A stretch of DNA of 64,000 bases from Kutzneria sp044547355 (GTDB lineage: Bacteria; Actinomycetota; Actinomycetes; Mycobacteriales; Pseudonocardiaceae): the NCBI RefSeq assembly GCF_044547355.1, contig NZ_JBIUAG010000012.1, positions 1-64,000 on the forward strand, given 5' to 3'. A model generated the notes under the pieces. That model was not told where the DNA came from, made no database searches, and saw only the letters and a program-made list of their open reading frames with translations. The position numbers were made by a program, and so were the translations under genes. Position 1 is the stretch's first letter. Each line of letters starts with the position of its first letter. This document shows positions 17,189-24,910 of the stretch, piece after piece.

Positions 17189-18031
17189 TCAGGGGTGGAG
17201 GGCAACGGCGGCGAAGGCCAGCGACTCGGCCGGGTCGCCGATGTCGGCCCAGTGCTCAGGTCGCCACTCGGGGGTGTAGACGACACCGGGAAACACCAGG
17301 TGTTCGAAGGGGGCGAGCATCGCTGTCACCTCGGAACGTGACCGTAGGTGTGCGGTGTTCTGCGTCTGCCGATAGATCTCGATCACGTGGGCGAGTTGCT
17401 CGGGGTAGTCAGTGGCGGTGGCGTGCGAGAGGGCGAGATAGCTGCCCGACGCCAGCGCGTCGGAGTAGGCGCGCACGATCTCGGCGGGACGGTGTTCGTC
17501 TGAGAGGAAGTGCAGTACCGCGCACATCACCACCATGAGCGGCCGGGAGAAGTCGATCAGCCGCTTGGTATCTGGATGGTGTAGGACGCTGTTGGGCCTC
17601 CGGATGTCTTCGTGGATGCAGGTGGCGTACGGGTTGTTCCTGAGCAGGTCGAGGCTGTGAGTGACGGCAACGGGTTCGTTGTCGACGTAGATCACGCGGG
17701 CATCCGGTACGGCGCGTTGGGCGATCTCGTGCACGTTGCCGGCAGTCGGCAGTCCAGAACCGAGGTCGAGGAACTGTCGGACTCCATGCTCAACGCCGTA
17801 CTGCACAGCCCTGCGCAGAAAGCTTCGGTTCTGCCGAGCGAACGTCCGAGCTTCGGGCAGCACCGCCAAGACTTCCTCGGCCTTGACTCGGTCGACCTCG
17901 AAGTTGTGCGATCCGTCCAGGTAGTAGTCGTACATACGGGCGGCGCTGGCACGCTCCGTGTCGACCTCGGCCGGCCGCCAGTCAGCGTTGAGGCTCCATT
18001 CATTCGGGTTGTGGCCGTCGGCCATGCCCAT
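17189..18031 (-). CDS. SAM-dependent methyltransferase, DUF574 type
   Basis: A 280-aa S-adenosylmethionine methyltransferase of the DUF574 family, abundant in actinomycetes and of unknown substrate. Family hallmarks are RMYDYYLDGSHNFEVDR (residues 32-48), RAVQYGVEHGVRQFLDLGSGLPT with the SAM-binding glycine loop, VIYVDNEPVAVTH, and VVMCAVLHFLSDE. AAGGAG lies 6 bases before the ATG at 18031, which decides the start. A small zinc-finger gene is 47 bp upstream on the same strand, so the two are probably co-transcribed. As element cargo, its benefit to host or element is unknown. Confidence 0.88.
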   Translation of the reverse strand: MGMADGHNPNEWSLNADWRPAEVDTERASAARMYDYYLDGSHNFEVDRVKAEEVLAVLPEARTFARQNRSFLRRAVQYGVEHGVRQFLDLGSGLPTAGNVHEIAQRAVPDARVIYVDNEPVAVTHSLDLLRNNPYATCIHEDIRRPNSVLHHPDTKRLIDFSRPLMVVMCAVLHFLSDEHRPAEIVRAYSDALASGSYLALSHATATDYPEQLAHVIEIYRQTQNTAHLRSRSEVTAMLAPFEHLVFPGVVYTPEWRPEHWADIGDPAESLAFAAVALHP

Positions 18032-18078
18032 GTCGTGCTCCTTGAAGTGATCGAACGATTGCTCGCGTCGCGCGGTGG

Positions 18079-18366
18079 TCACGCCGATCGGCGCTTGTCC
18101 GGATGCTGGGCCGCCTTGGTGTCGACGTCGTACCGAACTCCAAGCCCTGCAAGCGAAATGTGCGTGCACGTCTTGGCTTCGTCCCAACAGCGAACGCATG
18201 TCGGCCATGTCCACTCGGTTGGTCCAAGTCGCTGCGTCGGCACCGTCACGCGCTCCCCCACCAGAGTCGTGACTTGCTCGCCCGGCTTCACTCGGCCGCC
18301 AGGAACCGCGTGGCGCTTGCCGTCGGCAGGCTGCCACCGGTAAGTGCGGATCTCCGATCCGGTCAC
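18079..18366 (-). CDS. Small zinc-finger-like protein
   Basis: A 95-aa protein of a short actinomycete family with the pattern WQPADGKRHAVPGGRVKPGEQVTTLVGERVTVP, then EWTWPTCVRCWDEAKTC. The His in RHAV and the cysteines in TCVRC resemble the zinc ligands of such proteins; the second cysteine usual in the TLCG motif is here TLVG, so metal binding may be altered. GTG at 18366 gives the usual start of the family. It precedes the DUF574 methyltransferase and is divergent from the TPR regulator at 18609. Confidence 0.65.
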   Translation of the reverse strand: MTGSEIRTYRWQPADGKRHAVPGGRVKPGEQVTTLVGERVTVPTQRLGPTEWTWPTCVRCWDEAKTCTHISLAGLGVRYDVDTKAAQHPDKRRSA

Positions 18367-18561
18367 GCCGTTCGCCTCCGACGGTCGAGCTGCGGCGGGA
18401 GCCGAGTCGGGGTGACCAGCGCCCGCCGCAGCAAGGGGTTGTCCGGCGTGTGCGGAGCGGTGCACGTGACGGAATCGCCGGACGGCCTGCTGACCACGTG
18501 CGAGTGGCCATGGCAGACTGAAATCAGACTGTCGTCATCCCGAGCCGAGGTCCACGACACG

Positions 18562-18583
18562 GGCACGACATAGGCACGACATA
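18562..18583. promoter_or_regulatory. Tandem 11-bp repeat in a divergent promoter region
   Basis: GGCACGACATA occurs twice back to back (18562-18572 and 18573-18583), 26 bp before the start of the TPR regulator and facing the zinc-finger/methyltransferase operon. A tandem repeat spaced one helical turn fits an operator bound on one DNA face, probably by the adjacent regulator. Confidence 0.5.
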
Positions 18584-18608
18584 TCGGGGCCGACCGAGAG
18601 GAGGCGAG

Positions 18609-19775
18609 ATGGCCCAGCGAGGTCGAGGGGGACACCCCGCGCGGACCGTCCTGGAACAGTTGATCCGGGACCGGCAGCAGACGTTCGAGGAGTTCGTCAA
18701 CTACGCCGAAGAGTTCGCGCAAGAGAACAAGGAACCCGGAACACTCAGCCTCCGCCATCTGCAAAGGCTCGTTGCCGGCCGCCGGTCAGATGGAAGCGCA
18801 CTCGGCCCCGTACGTCCAGCAACCGCGCGACTACTCGAACGCATTTTCAGTATGGACATTGACGAGTTGTTGGAAGCACCACCTCCCGTGGAGGTAATAT
18901 CCGACTCGACCGGCGAGCTTCGCCAAATGATCAGCACCTCTCGACGCGTCGACAGCGCCGTAATCTCGCTACTTGGGGAGCAACTCAACACCATCCGCAA
19001 AATTGACCGCCAGTTGGGCGCTGTCGTTGCACATGAGGAGGTGAAGACAAAGGCCCGACAGGTTGGACGCTTGTTGTCACACAGCCTGCATCCACACATG
19101 AGGGCTCAGCTTGCCGGCCTACTCTCCGAGTTGCACACGCTAGCAGGATGGCAAGCGTTGGACATTGGCAGCGTCTCAGAATCTTGGCAACACTATGAAC
19201 GAGCAAAATCGGCAGCGATCGAATCTGGCACACTATCGTTCGAGACACACTCACTCGCCGAACAAGCCTTCGTCCTGCTCGACCTTGGCCAGCCGGGGGA
19301 CGCCGTCGACATCCTTGCCGACGTACGGGCTCGCGCCGATCGTTCCTGCTCGCATCTGTTTCGAGCATGGCTCGCGGCAGCACACGGCGAGGCGCTGGCG
19401 GCAGACAGCCGACGAAGTGAAAGCCTCCACGCATTCGATGAAGCCGCCAACCTACTTCCCATCGATTCGATGAATTTCGACGGCCCGTACGTCGCGCTCG
19501 ATTCGACACATCTTGCACGCTGGCGCGGTCACGCGCTCGCTCGTTTCGGCGACGCCGAGGCTGTCGCGGTATTGTCCAGCGCGCTCGACCGGCTTGACCC
19601 GTCATTCACCCGAGCCGAGACAGCCCTGCGCGTCGACTTGGCAACCGCACTGGCGACGCTCGGCGAACGAGACGCCGCGCGTGAACATGCGACAGTGGCC
19701 CGCCAACTTGCCGCAGACATTGGTTCCGCACGACAGGATCGACGGCTCCGAGCACTCACCAACCGCCTTCGATGA
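18609..19775 (+). CDS. Regulator with N-terminal DNA-binding region and TPR-like domain
   Basis: A 388-aa protein, paralogous over its whole length to the one at 9434-11032. The N-terminal ~90 residues (ARTVLEQLIRDRQQTFEEFVNYAEEFAQE, then LSLRHLQRLVAGRRSDG) resemble the DNA-binding head of actinomycete XRE/TPR regulators. The rest is helical TPR-like (LAGWQALDIGSVSESWQHYERAKSAAIESG; SLAEQAFVLLDLGQPGDAVDILADVRARA), probably binding a peptide or small ligand. GAGGAGG lies 4 bases before the ATG. It is divergent from the zinc-finger/methyltransferase pair and likely controls it. Confidence 0.83.
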   Translation: MAQRGRGGHPARTVLEQLIRDRQQTFEEFVNYAEEFAQENKEPGTLSLRHLQRLVAGRRSDGSALGPVRPATARLLERIFSMDIDELLEAPPPVEVISDSTGELRQMISTSRRVDSAVISLLGEQLNTIRKIDRQLGAVVAHEEVKTKARQVGRLLSHSLHPHMRAQLAGLLSELHTLAGWQALDIGSVSESWQHYERAKSAAIESGTLSFETHSLAEQAFVLLDLGQPGDAVDILADVRARADRSCSHLFRAWLAAAHGEALAADSRRSESLHAFDEAANLLPIDSMNFDGPYVALDSTHLARWRGHALARFGDAEAVAVLSSALDRLDPSFTRAETALRVDLATALATLGERDAAREHATVARQLAADIGSARQDRRLRALTNRLR

Positions 19776-19918
19776 CACCAGTCGCAGAACGAGAAGAAAT
19801 AGACAGTCACCCCTTGAACCGATACGGAGCCAACCAAGACGGCATGCGCTCGGACTGGCTGCGGTCACGGTGCCCACGACAGATGAACAGCGGCCATCAC
19901 TCGACCACGTTGATCGTC

Positions 19919-20003
19919 CATGGTGGACTCAATGTCGTCACGAGCCCATGGTGCCGGTCGTGGTGCGAAGTGCAACACAACCGTGACCACAGGGACCATG
20001 GTG
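19919..20003. repeat. Three CCATGGTG copies near attR
   Basis: The palindromic-core octamer CCATGGTG is at 19919-19926, 19946-19953 and 19996-20003, within 150 bp of the right attachment core. No gene is evident in 19776-20060. These could be arm-type binding sites for integrase or excisionase; the evidence is spacing and location only. Confidence 0.3.
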
Positions 20004-20060
20004 CAAGCGTGACCGCCACATAATCCCAGGTAGACACGGGTGCGCGAGCGGATAGGAGCA

Positions 20061-20103
20061 TTCCTAAACCGTGTGTCGCAGGTTCGAATCCTGCCAGGGG
20101 CAC
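20061..20103 (+). repeat. attR core, 43-bp direct repeat
   Basis: Identical to 7561-7603 over 43 bp: the displaced 3' end of tRNA-Arg. It is followed by GCGATC, not by CCA, so the original chromosomal tRNA gene did not encode CCA. To its left a short stretch (GGATAGGAGCA) still resembles the D arm of the tRNA. Confidence 0.95.
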
Positions 20104-20428
20104 GCGATCGATTGGGTGAGCTGTGCCCGCGGAGGGCGCGGGCCGTTATCGATCGGGGGTCTTCTGGGGGCACGGCCCCCAGGCCCCCACGCCGGGAGGG
20201 CTTCGCCCCCCGGACCCCCGGCGGGGAGGCCACTTTTCATGGCCGGGCTTTGGGCTTGTGCCGGGGAGGCTTCGCCCCCCGGACCTCTAAGCCAGCGAAG
20301 CGGTGGGGGGCGCACAGAGCCTGGGGGCTTCGCCCCTGGGCCAAGCCGAAGAGGGGCTTGGGATGGCGTTTCGGGGTGCGGTCGCGCAGCTGTCGAAAGC
20401 CATCGTTCCGCCGTGCTGCGCGGGTGCT
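20104..20428. repeat. Intergenic cluster of GGCTTCGCCCC palindromic repeats
   Basis: No gene is seen in these 325 bp. At least three copies of a small hairpin unit built on GGCTTCGCCCC are present (20199-20210, 20269-20280, 20326-20336), two of them followed by CGGACC. The unit resembles the dispersed GC-rich palindromes common between genes in high-GC actinomycetes. They may act as transcription stops or be inactive repeats. Confidence 0.55.
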
Positions 20429-20640
20429 CTAGGGCTTGGAGCGGCGGTGTAGGAGGTTGTAGCGGGACCACATGGCCTCGGCGGACTCGATGGACTCGGC
20501 GGTGCGGGTGGGGTCGACGGCGGCCAGTTCGGCGACGATGGCCTGGGCCAGGGCCATGCCGGCCGTGAGGGAAGCGGAGAAGGTCACGCCCTCGGCGGGC
20601 ACCATGAGGACCTGCTCGGCGGCGGCCGCGAGGGCTGGCT
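20429..20640 (-). pseudogene. C-terminal stump of an RpiR-family regulator
   Basis: About 70 residues (ALAAAAEQVLMVPAEGVTFS, then SLTAGMALAQAIVAELAAVD and EAMWSRYNLLHRRSKP) match the end of the sugar-isomerase domain of RpiR/MurR regulators. The DNA-binding and most of the SIS part are missing; at about 20640 the sequence changes into the start of another gene stump on the opposite strand. It is a relic, not a functional repressor. Confidence 0.65.
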
Positions 20641-20899
20641 GGCGGGGTGCGTCCTCGGACAGCGGCCCTATCTGGGCCCGGACGCCGCCGCCGTCCGGGA
20701 GGTCTTCGCCGACCACCGGCTGATCGCGGAGCTGGGCTGCGGCGCGGTGATCAACGTGCCGGTCGTGGTGGGCGGTCGGACGTTGGGCGTGCTCAACATC
20801 CTCGACACCGAAGGAAGCTACGACGAGGATTCGGTCGCGGCGGCCGAGTCGCTCGCGCCGCTGGCGGCGGCGGCGCTGCTGGAACTGGAGGAACGGTGA
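20633..20899 (+). pseudogene. C-terminal stump of a GAF-domain protein
   Basis: In the frame ending at the TGA 20897-20899, about 80 residues read RPYLGPDAAAVREVFADHRL, then AELGCGAVINVPVVVGGRTL and GVLNILDTEGSYDEDSVAAA. This is the second half of a small GAF domain. No start codon with the N-terminal half precedes it. Its stop overlaps the GTG of the amidohydrolase, indicating a former operon. Confidence 0.65.
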
Positions 20900-22095
20900 A
20901 CGGATCCCTGCTGCTGCGCAACGCCCGGCTGCTGGACCCGGCGACAGGCGAGTACACCGAGGGCGACCTGCATTGCGTGGACGGCCGCATCGCCGACGAG
21001 GGCCCGGCCGATGTGCGGACCCTGGACCTGCGAGGCGCGGTGGTGCTGCCGGGGCTGATCGACGCCCACGTGCACGTCACAGCCTTGACAGCGGATCTCG
21101 GTTCGCTGCCGTCGACGTCACCGTCCTATGCGGCCGCGCACGCGATGCGCACGATGAGCCAGATGCTCGACCGCGGTTTCACGACCGTCCGCGACGCCTC
21201 GGGCGCGGACTACGGTCTGGCCGATGCGCAGGCCGAGGGCCTGTTCCGTGGCCCACGGCTGTTGTTCTGCGGCCGGGCGCTGAGCCAGACCGGCGGCCAC
21301 GGGGACAGCCGCACCCGCGGGGCCAACGCCCGCGAGGACCACCCGTGTTGCGCGGGCCTCGGCCGGGTGGCCGACGGTGTCGACGCGGTCCGCGCGGCGG
21401 CGCGCGACGAGCTGCGCAAAGGCGCGCACCACATCAAGGTGATGGCCTCCGGAGGCGTTGCCTCCCCGACCGACCGCATCGACTCGACCCAGTACTCGGC
21501 CGACGAACTGCGCGCGATCGTCGAGGAGGCCGAGGCGGCCAATCGCTACGTGGCCGCGCACGCGTACACGGCCCGGGCGGTGAACCGAGCCCTGGAACTG
21601 GGCGTGCGTTCCATCGAGCACGGCAACCTCATCGACGACCGCAGTGTCGAGTTGTTCTTGTCCCACAACGCGTTCCTGGTGCCGACCCTCGTGACCTACT
21701 GGGCCCTGAAGGAGGAAGGCCGCGAGCACGGACTCCCGGAGTCGAGCTGGCGCAAGGTGGACGATGTCCTCGGCGCGGGCCTGGCAGCCCTGGAGCGAGC
21801 GTCTCGTGGCGGCGTGAAACTGGTCTACGGCACCGATCTGCTCGGCGGCATGCATCGGCGCCAGAACCACGAGTTCCGGCTGCGGGCCGAGGTGCAGACG
21901 CCCCTGGAGGTGATCCGCGCGGCGACCACGACGGCGGCGGACCTGCTGGACCTGACCGGTGAGATCGGGACCCTCGCCGTGGGCGCGCACGCGGATCTCC
22001 TTGTCGTGGAAGGAGATCCGGTGGAGGACATCGGGGTGCTGGCCGAGCCGAAGAACTTTCGGCACGTGATCCAGGGCGGCGAGCTGGTCGCCTGA
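20896..22095 (+). CDS. Amidohydrolase family protein (imidazolonepropionase/prolidase-like)
   Basis: A 399-aa metal-dependent hydrolase of the amidohydrolase superfamily. GTG at 20896 is preceded by GGAGGA. Metal-binding and catalytic motifs are visible: DAHVHV near residue 57, the Lys of HIKVMASGGV, His of AAHAYT, His of SIEHGN, and Asp of YGTDLLGG. Such enzymes cleave cyclic amides, ureas or dipeptides (Xaa-Pro); the substrate is not deducible. It is coupled to the truncated GAF gene and lies beyond an RpiR stump, so the original promoter and regulator appear to be gone. Confidence 0.88.
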   Translation: MNGSLLLRNARLLDPATGEYTEGDLHCVDGRIADEGPADVRTLDLRGAVVLPGLIDAHVHVTALTADLGSLPSTSPSYAAAHAMRTMSQMLDRGFTTVRDASGADYGLADAQAEGLFRGPRLLFCGRALSQTGGHGDSRTRGANAREDHPCCAGLGRVADGVDAVRAAARDELRKGAHHIKVMASGGVASPTDRIDSTQYSADELRAIVEEAEAANRYVAAHAYTARAVNRALELGVRSIEHGNLIDDRSVELFLSHNAFLVPTLVTYWALKEEGREHGLPESSWRKVDDVLGAGLAALERASRGGVKLVYGTDLLGGMHRRQNHEFRLRAEVQTPLEVIRAATTTAADLLDLTGEIGTLAVGAHADLLVVEGDPVEDIGVLAEPKNFRHVIQGGELVA

Positions 22096-22132
22096 GGATC
22101 AGCGCCGGGCTTCGATCTTCATGGCGCCGCCG

Positions 22133-22243
22133 ATGACCCGGCGGTCCCCGGGCCTGCGGCGGGAGGAGGTCGCCGAGCTGGCCGGGGTCAGCGTCGACTA
22201 CATCGTGCGGCCGGGCCGGTCCGCAGTGGACAGACTGCGGTAG
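22133..22243 (+). pseudogene. Fragment of a MmyB-like XRE regulator
   Basis: 36 codons from an ATG to TAG read TRRSPGLRREEVAELAGVSV, then DYIVRPGRSAVDRLR. The first part is the well-known helix-turn-helix of MmyB-type regulators (RRTPGLRREEVAQLAGVS), but the remaining ~230 residues are absent. It is a remnant. Confidence 0.65.
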
Positions 22244-22367
22244 CGCCGTCCACCCAAACCGTACCTATCCCCCAAATGGGTGATAGGTGGTCAACCACCC
22301 CCAACCGGCCCCGCCACTCTGCGACGGTTGCTCACAGCACGGTGACCGGGGAATCAGGGGCGACATC

Positions 22368-22982
22368 ATGACTGGCGGCTTCGGCGCGGTCCCGGAGGAG
22401 CTGTTCCGGACCGCGAACGCCATCAGCGACGCGGTGGGCAGTGCCGCCGCGATGCTGTGGCAGGAACCCAGCGGCGACTACGGGCACCCGGGGGTGCAGG
22501 CCGGCTGGGGACAGTTCATCGAGGACATGAAGTCCGAGATCGGCAAGCTCCGGGACAAGGCCGAGGGGCACGGCGAGAGCCTCAAGGCGGCGGCCATGGG
22601 CTACGCCGACTCCGACAGCTTCGCCGGCAAGGTCATCGGCGCCATCGAGGGCGAGTTCGGGCAGCCCGGCGGCACGACCGGCGGGGTCGCCGGCCGGATC
22701 GGCCGGATCCTGGGCGGCGAGAGCGTCGACCCGGGCGACGTCCCGATCGGCGAGCGCCTGCCCGGCGTGCCCGGCGGCGGCTTCACCGGCAACCTGACGC
22801 CCAACGAGCTGCACGAGCGGCTCGGCGAGCCCAGCACCGAGGCCGCCGACGGCGGCGGCATGCTCAAGAAGGACCGGGTCGGCTACGCCGACGGCCCCGG
22901 CGGCGTGATGAGCCCCGAGCGGTCCCGCGAACTGTTCCCCGGTTCCACCGGCGGCGACGAAGCCAAGGATGTCGAGTACTGA
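22368..22982 (+). CDS. Type VII secretion-associated WXG100/EspC-like protein
   Basis: A 204-aa protein. The first ~95 residues (FGAVPEELFRTANAISDAVGSAAAMLW, then PGVQAGWGQFIEDMKSEIGKLRDKAEGHGESLKAAAMGYADSD) form the two-helix pattern of EspC/WXG100-like type VII secretion partners; no signal peptide is seen. The C-terminal half is Gly/Pro-rich and probably disordered. ATG 22368 follows AGGGG. The gene opens a tightly coupled five-gene operon; its stop overlaps the next ATG. It likely pairs with the following protein for export (inference); no ESX core component is in the window. Confidence 0.75.
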   Translation: MTGGFGAVPEELFRTANAISDAVGSAAAMLWQEPSGDYGHPGVQAGWGQFIEDMKSEIGKLRDKAEGHGESLKAAAMGYADSDSFAGKVIGAIEGEFGQPGGTTGGVAGRIGRILGGESVDPGDVPIGERLPGVPGGGFTGNLTPNELHERLGEPSTEAADGGGMLKKDRVGYADGPGGVMSPERSRELFPGSTGGDEAKDVEY

Positions 22983-24379
22983 TGCCGGCCGAACTCGGGC
23001 AGACCAGCAACCCCAAGGACCTCATCCCCGGCGAGCCGGAGCGCATCTCCAGCGACCTGCGGGACCTGGTGGGCAACATCCAGCTGATGGGCGGGATCAA
23101 GGACGATCTCGGCGGCATCGACCCGGCCCAGTGGGTCGGCGAGGCCAGCGACGCCTTCCGCGCGGTGTTCGGCGCGGAGCCGTCCAAGTGGGAGCAGGCC
23201 ATCGCGACCGTCGGCGACAAGGCGACGGCGCTGGCCGACTTCGGCGACGTGCTGACGTGGGGCCAGAGCGAGGCCCAGCGGGCCATCGAGGCCTTCACCC
23301 AGGCGCAGGCGGCCAGCAGGACGGCGGCCGCGCAGTACAACGCCCAGGCCCAGCAGGCGCAGGCCGCCGGGCAGACCATGGACCCGTTCCAGGATCCCGG
23401 TCAGGCCGCCGCCCAGGAGGCGCAGCAGATCCTGGACAACGCCCGCGAGAAGGTCGAGACCGTCGGCGGTCTGGTGGCCAGGGCCCTCGGGTTCTCCAAG
23501 AACGACGACGGCAGCTATACCAAGAAACTCGGGGGCAAGGACTTCGGCGCCGACGAGCGCGAGAAGGTCAAGAAATGGGATCCCGAGAAGGGCGAGTGGG
23601 TCGAGGAGGACCCCGGCGGCTGGCAGAAGAACAAGGGCGGCCGCAGCTACAGCCGTGAGTTCGGCAGCCAGTCCGACGGGATGTTCACCGACAACATCAA
23701 GGGCGTCCTGGACGCGCTGGGCATCGACACCTCGGAGTCGACGGTCGCGGCCTCGGCCAATGTGGACCTGCTGCACGGGTCGCTGGAGGGCCAGTTCGAC
23801 AACGGCGCCTTCTCCGGCAGCGGCAAACTGGACGGATCCGTGCTCGGCGCCGGCGCGGAGGCGCACGGCAGCGCGAGCATCCTCGGCCTGGCCGGCGGGG
23901 CCAGCGCCGAGGCGTACCTGGCCAAGGGGCACGCTGAGGGCGAGCTGAACGCCGGGCCGGCCAGCCTCAAGGGCAGCGCCGACGGTTTTGTCGGGGCCGA
24001 GGCCAAGGCCGACGGCCAGATCGGCTGGACCGGCGCACAGGCCAGCGCCGAGGCGTTCGCCGGGGCCCGGGTCTCCGGCGACGCCAGCGCCGAGGTCGCC
24101 GGTGTCACGGCCGGTGTGCACGGCGAGGCGTGGGCCGGCGCGGGTGCCGAGGCCAGCGGCCAGATCGGCATGGGCGACGACGGCAAGTTCCACCTCGGCG
24201 CGTCCGTGGGCATCGGGCTCGGCGTGGGCGCGAAGGTCGGCTTCGACATCAGCGTCGATCCTGCGGCGGTCGTCGACACCGTGGAGAATGTGGCCGAGGA
24301 CGTCGGCCATGTCGCCGCCGATGTGGGCCACGGGATCGCCAACGCGGCGGCGGACGTCGGCCACTTCCTGGGCTTCTGA
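22982..24379 (+). CDS. Putative type VII-secreted protein with WXG-like N-terminus and Gly/Ala repeat domain
   Basis: A 465-aa protein. The N-terminal ~170 residues are helical with a WVG turn at residues 51-53 (DPAQWVGEASDAFRAVFG) and an Ala/Gln-rich helix, like WXG-type type VII substrates. Residues ~170-240 are charged (EKVKKWDPEKGEWVEEDPGGW). From ~260 on there is a long Gly/Ala/Ser-rich repetitive region alternating hydrophobic and small residues (GSADGFVGAEAKADGQIGW), ending in a helix repeated as DVGHVAADVGHGIANAAADVGHFLGF. This resembles the shaft of polymorphic toxins but no toxin domain is recognised at the tip. Coupled to the previous gene by a TGATG overlap. Confidence 0.75.
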   Translation: MPAELGQTSNPKDLIPGEPERISSDLRDLVGNIQLMGGIKDDLGGIDPAQWVGEASDAFRAVFGAEPSKWEQAIATVGDKATALADFGDVLTWGQSEAQRAIEAFTQAQAASRTAAAQYNAQAQQAQAAGQTMDPFQDPGQAAAQEAQQILDNAREKVETVGGLVARALGFSKNDDGSYTKKLGGKDFGADEREKVKKWDPEKGEWVEEDPGGWQKNKGGRSYSREFGSQSDGMFTDNIKGVLDALGIDTSESTVAASANVDLLHGSLEGQFDNGAFSGSGKLDGSVLGAGAEAHGSASILGLAGGASAEAYLAKGHAEGELNAGPASLKGSADGFVGAEAKADGQIGWTGAQASAEAFAGARVSGDASAEVAGVTAGVHGEAWAGAGAEASGQIGMGDDGKFHLGASVGIGLGVGAKVGFDISVDPAAVVDTVENVAEDVGHVAADVGHGIANAAADVGHFLGF

Positions 24380-24412
24380 CCCTTCCCCCATCGATCAGGA
24401 GAGAGACGCAAC

Positions 24413-24910
24413 GTGGCAGCCACCATCCCGGTGCCGATCGAGTTCTCGCTGCCCGAGGGCTGGCGGTCGGTGCCACCGGACGAGGTCGGCACGCCCGACG
24501 CCGCCTTCGTGGCCCTGCACCCGGGCACCATCCAGAACGGGTTCACCGCCAACATCACCATCACCGGCGAGCTGCGCGGCGAGTCGGAGTCGCTGACCGC
24601 CATCGGCGACGAGGCGGTCGCGCGGCTGCGGGCCAGCGGCGCGCGCAACGTCCAGCTGGGACGGCGCAACGAGGTCGGCTCGGCCGAGAACCCCGGCCTC
24701 ACCCAGGCGGTCAAACTGACCATCGACCTCAAGGGCCAGCCGCGGGACATCATCCAGTTCCAGGTCTTCCTCGGCATGCGCGACCAGCGCGACACCGAGC
24801 TCCGCGCCGTCCTGCACGTCGTGCTGTCTGCGCTGCCGGAACAGTTCGAGCAGGTCATCGGCGATTTCCAGAAGTTCCTGTCGACCATCAAGCCCGAAGG
24901 CGCCCAATGA
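24413..24910 (+). CDS. DUF1795/LpqN-like protein
   Basis: A 165-aa protein starting at GTG after an AGGAGAG site. The opening FSLPEGWRSVPPDEVGTPDAAFVALHP and the alternating strands that follow (FTANITITGELRG; GLTQAVKLTIDLKGQPRDIIQFQVFL) fit the PsbP-like fold of DUF1795/LpqN proteins, often found with type VII secretion loci. There is no signal peptide, so it is probably cytoplasmic, perhaps a chaperone for the secreted partners. Its stop overlaps the next ATG (ATGA). Confidence 0.7.
   Translation: MAATIPVPIEFSLPEGWRSVPPDEVGTPDAAFVALHPGTIQNGFTANITITGELRGESESLTAIGDEAVARLRASGARNVQLGRRNEVGSAENPGLTQAVKLTIDLKGQPRDIIQFQVFLGMRDQRDTELRAVLHVVLSALPEQFEQVIGDFQKFLSTIKPEGAQ

Larger units (their letters stand above)
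7561..20103 (+). mobile_element. AICE (actinomycete integrative and conjugative element) integrated in tRNA-Arg
   Basis: A 12.5-kb element bounded by perfect 43-bp direct repeats: the 3' part of the tRNA-Arg gene at 7561-7603 and a second copy at 20061-20103. Integrase lies next to the intact tRNA. Inside are AICE-type modules: integrase, Nudix/Pif-like gene, regulators, excisionase-like gene, WhiB-like regulator, small membrane proteins, an FtsK-like Tra translocase and a repeat cluster after tra. The internal DNA is visibly less GC-rich than the flanks. No RepSA, RepAM or prim-pol replication initiator is recognised. Cargo at the right end is a zinc-finger protein, a DUF574-type methyltransferase and a TPR regulator. 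The single Tra translocase with no type IV secretion genes fits transfer of double-stranded DNA as known for pSAM2-like elements. Confidence 0.93.
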
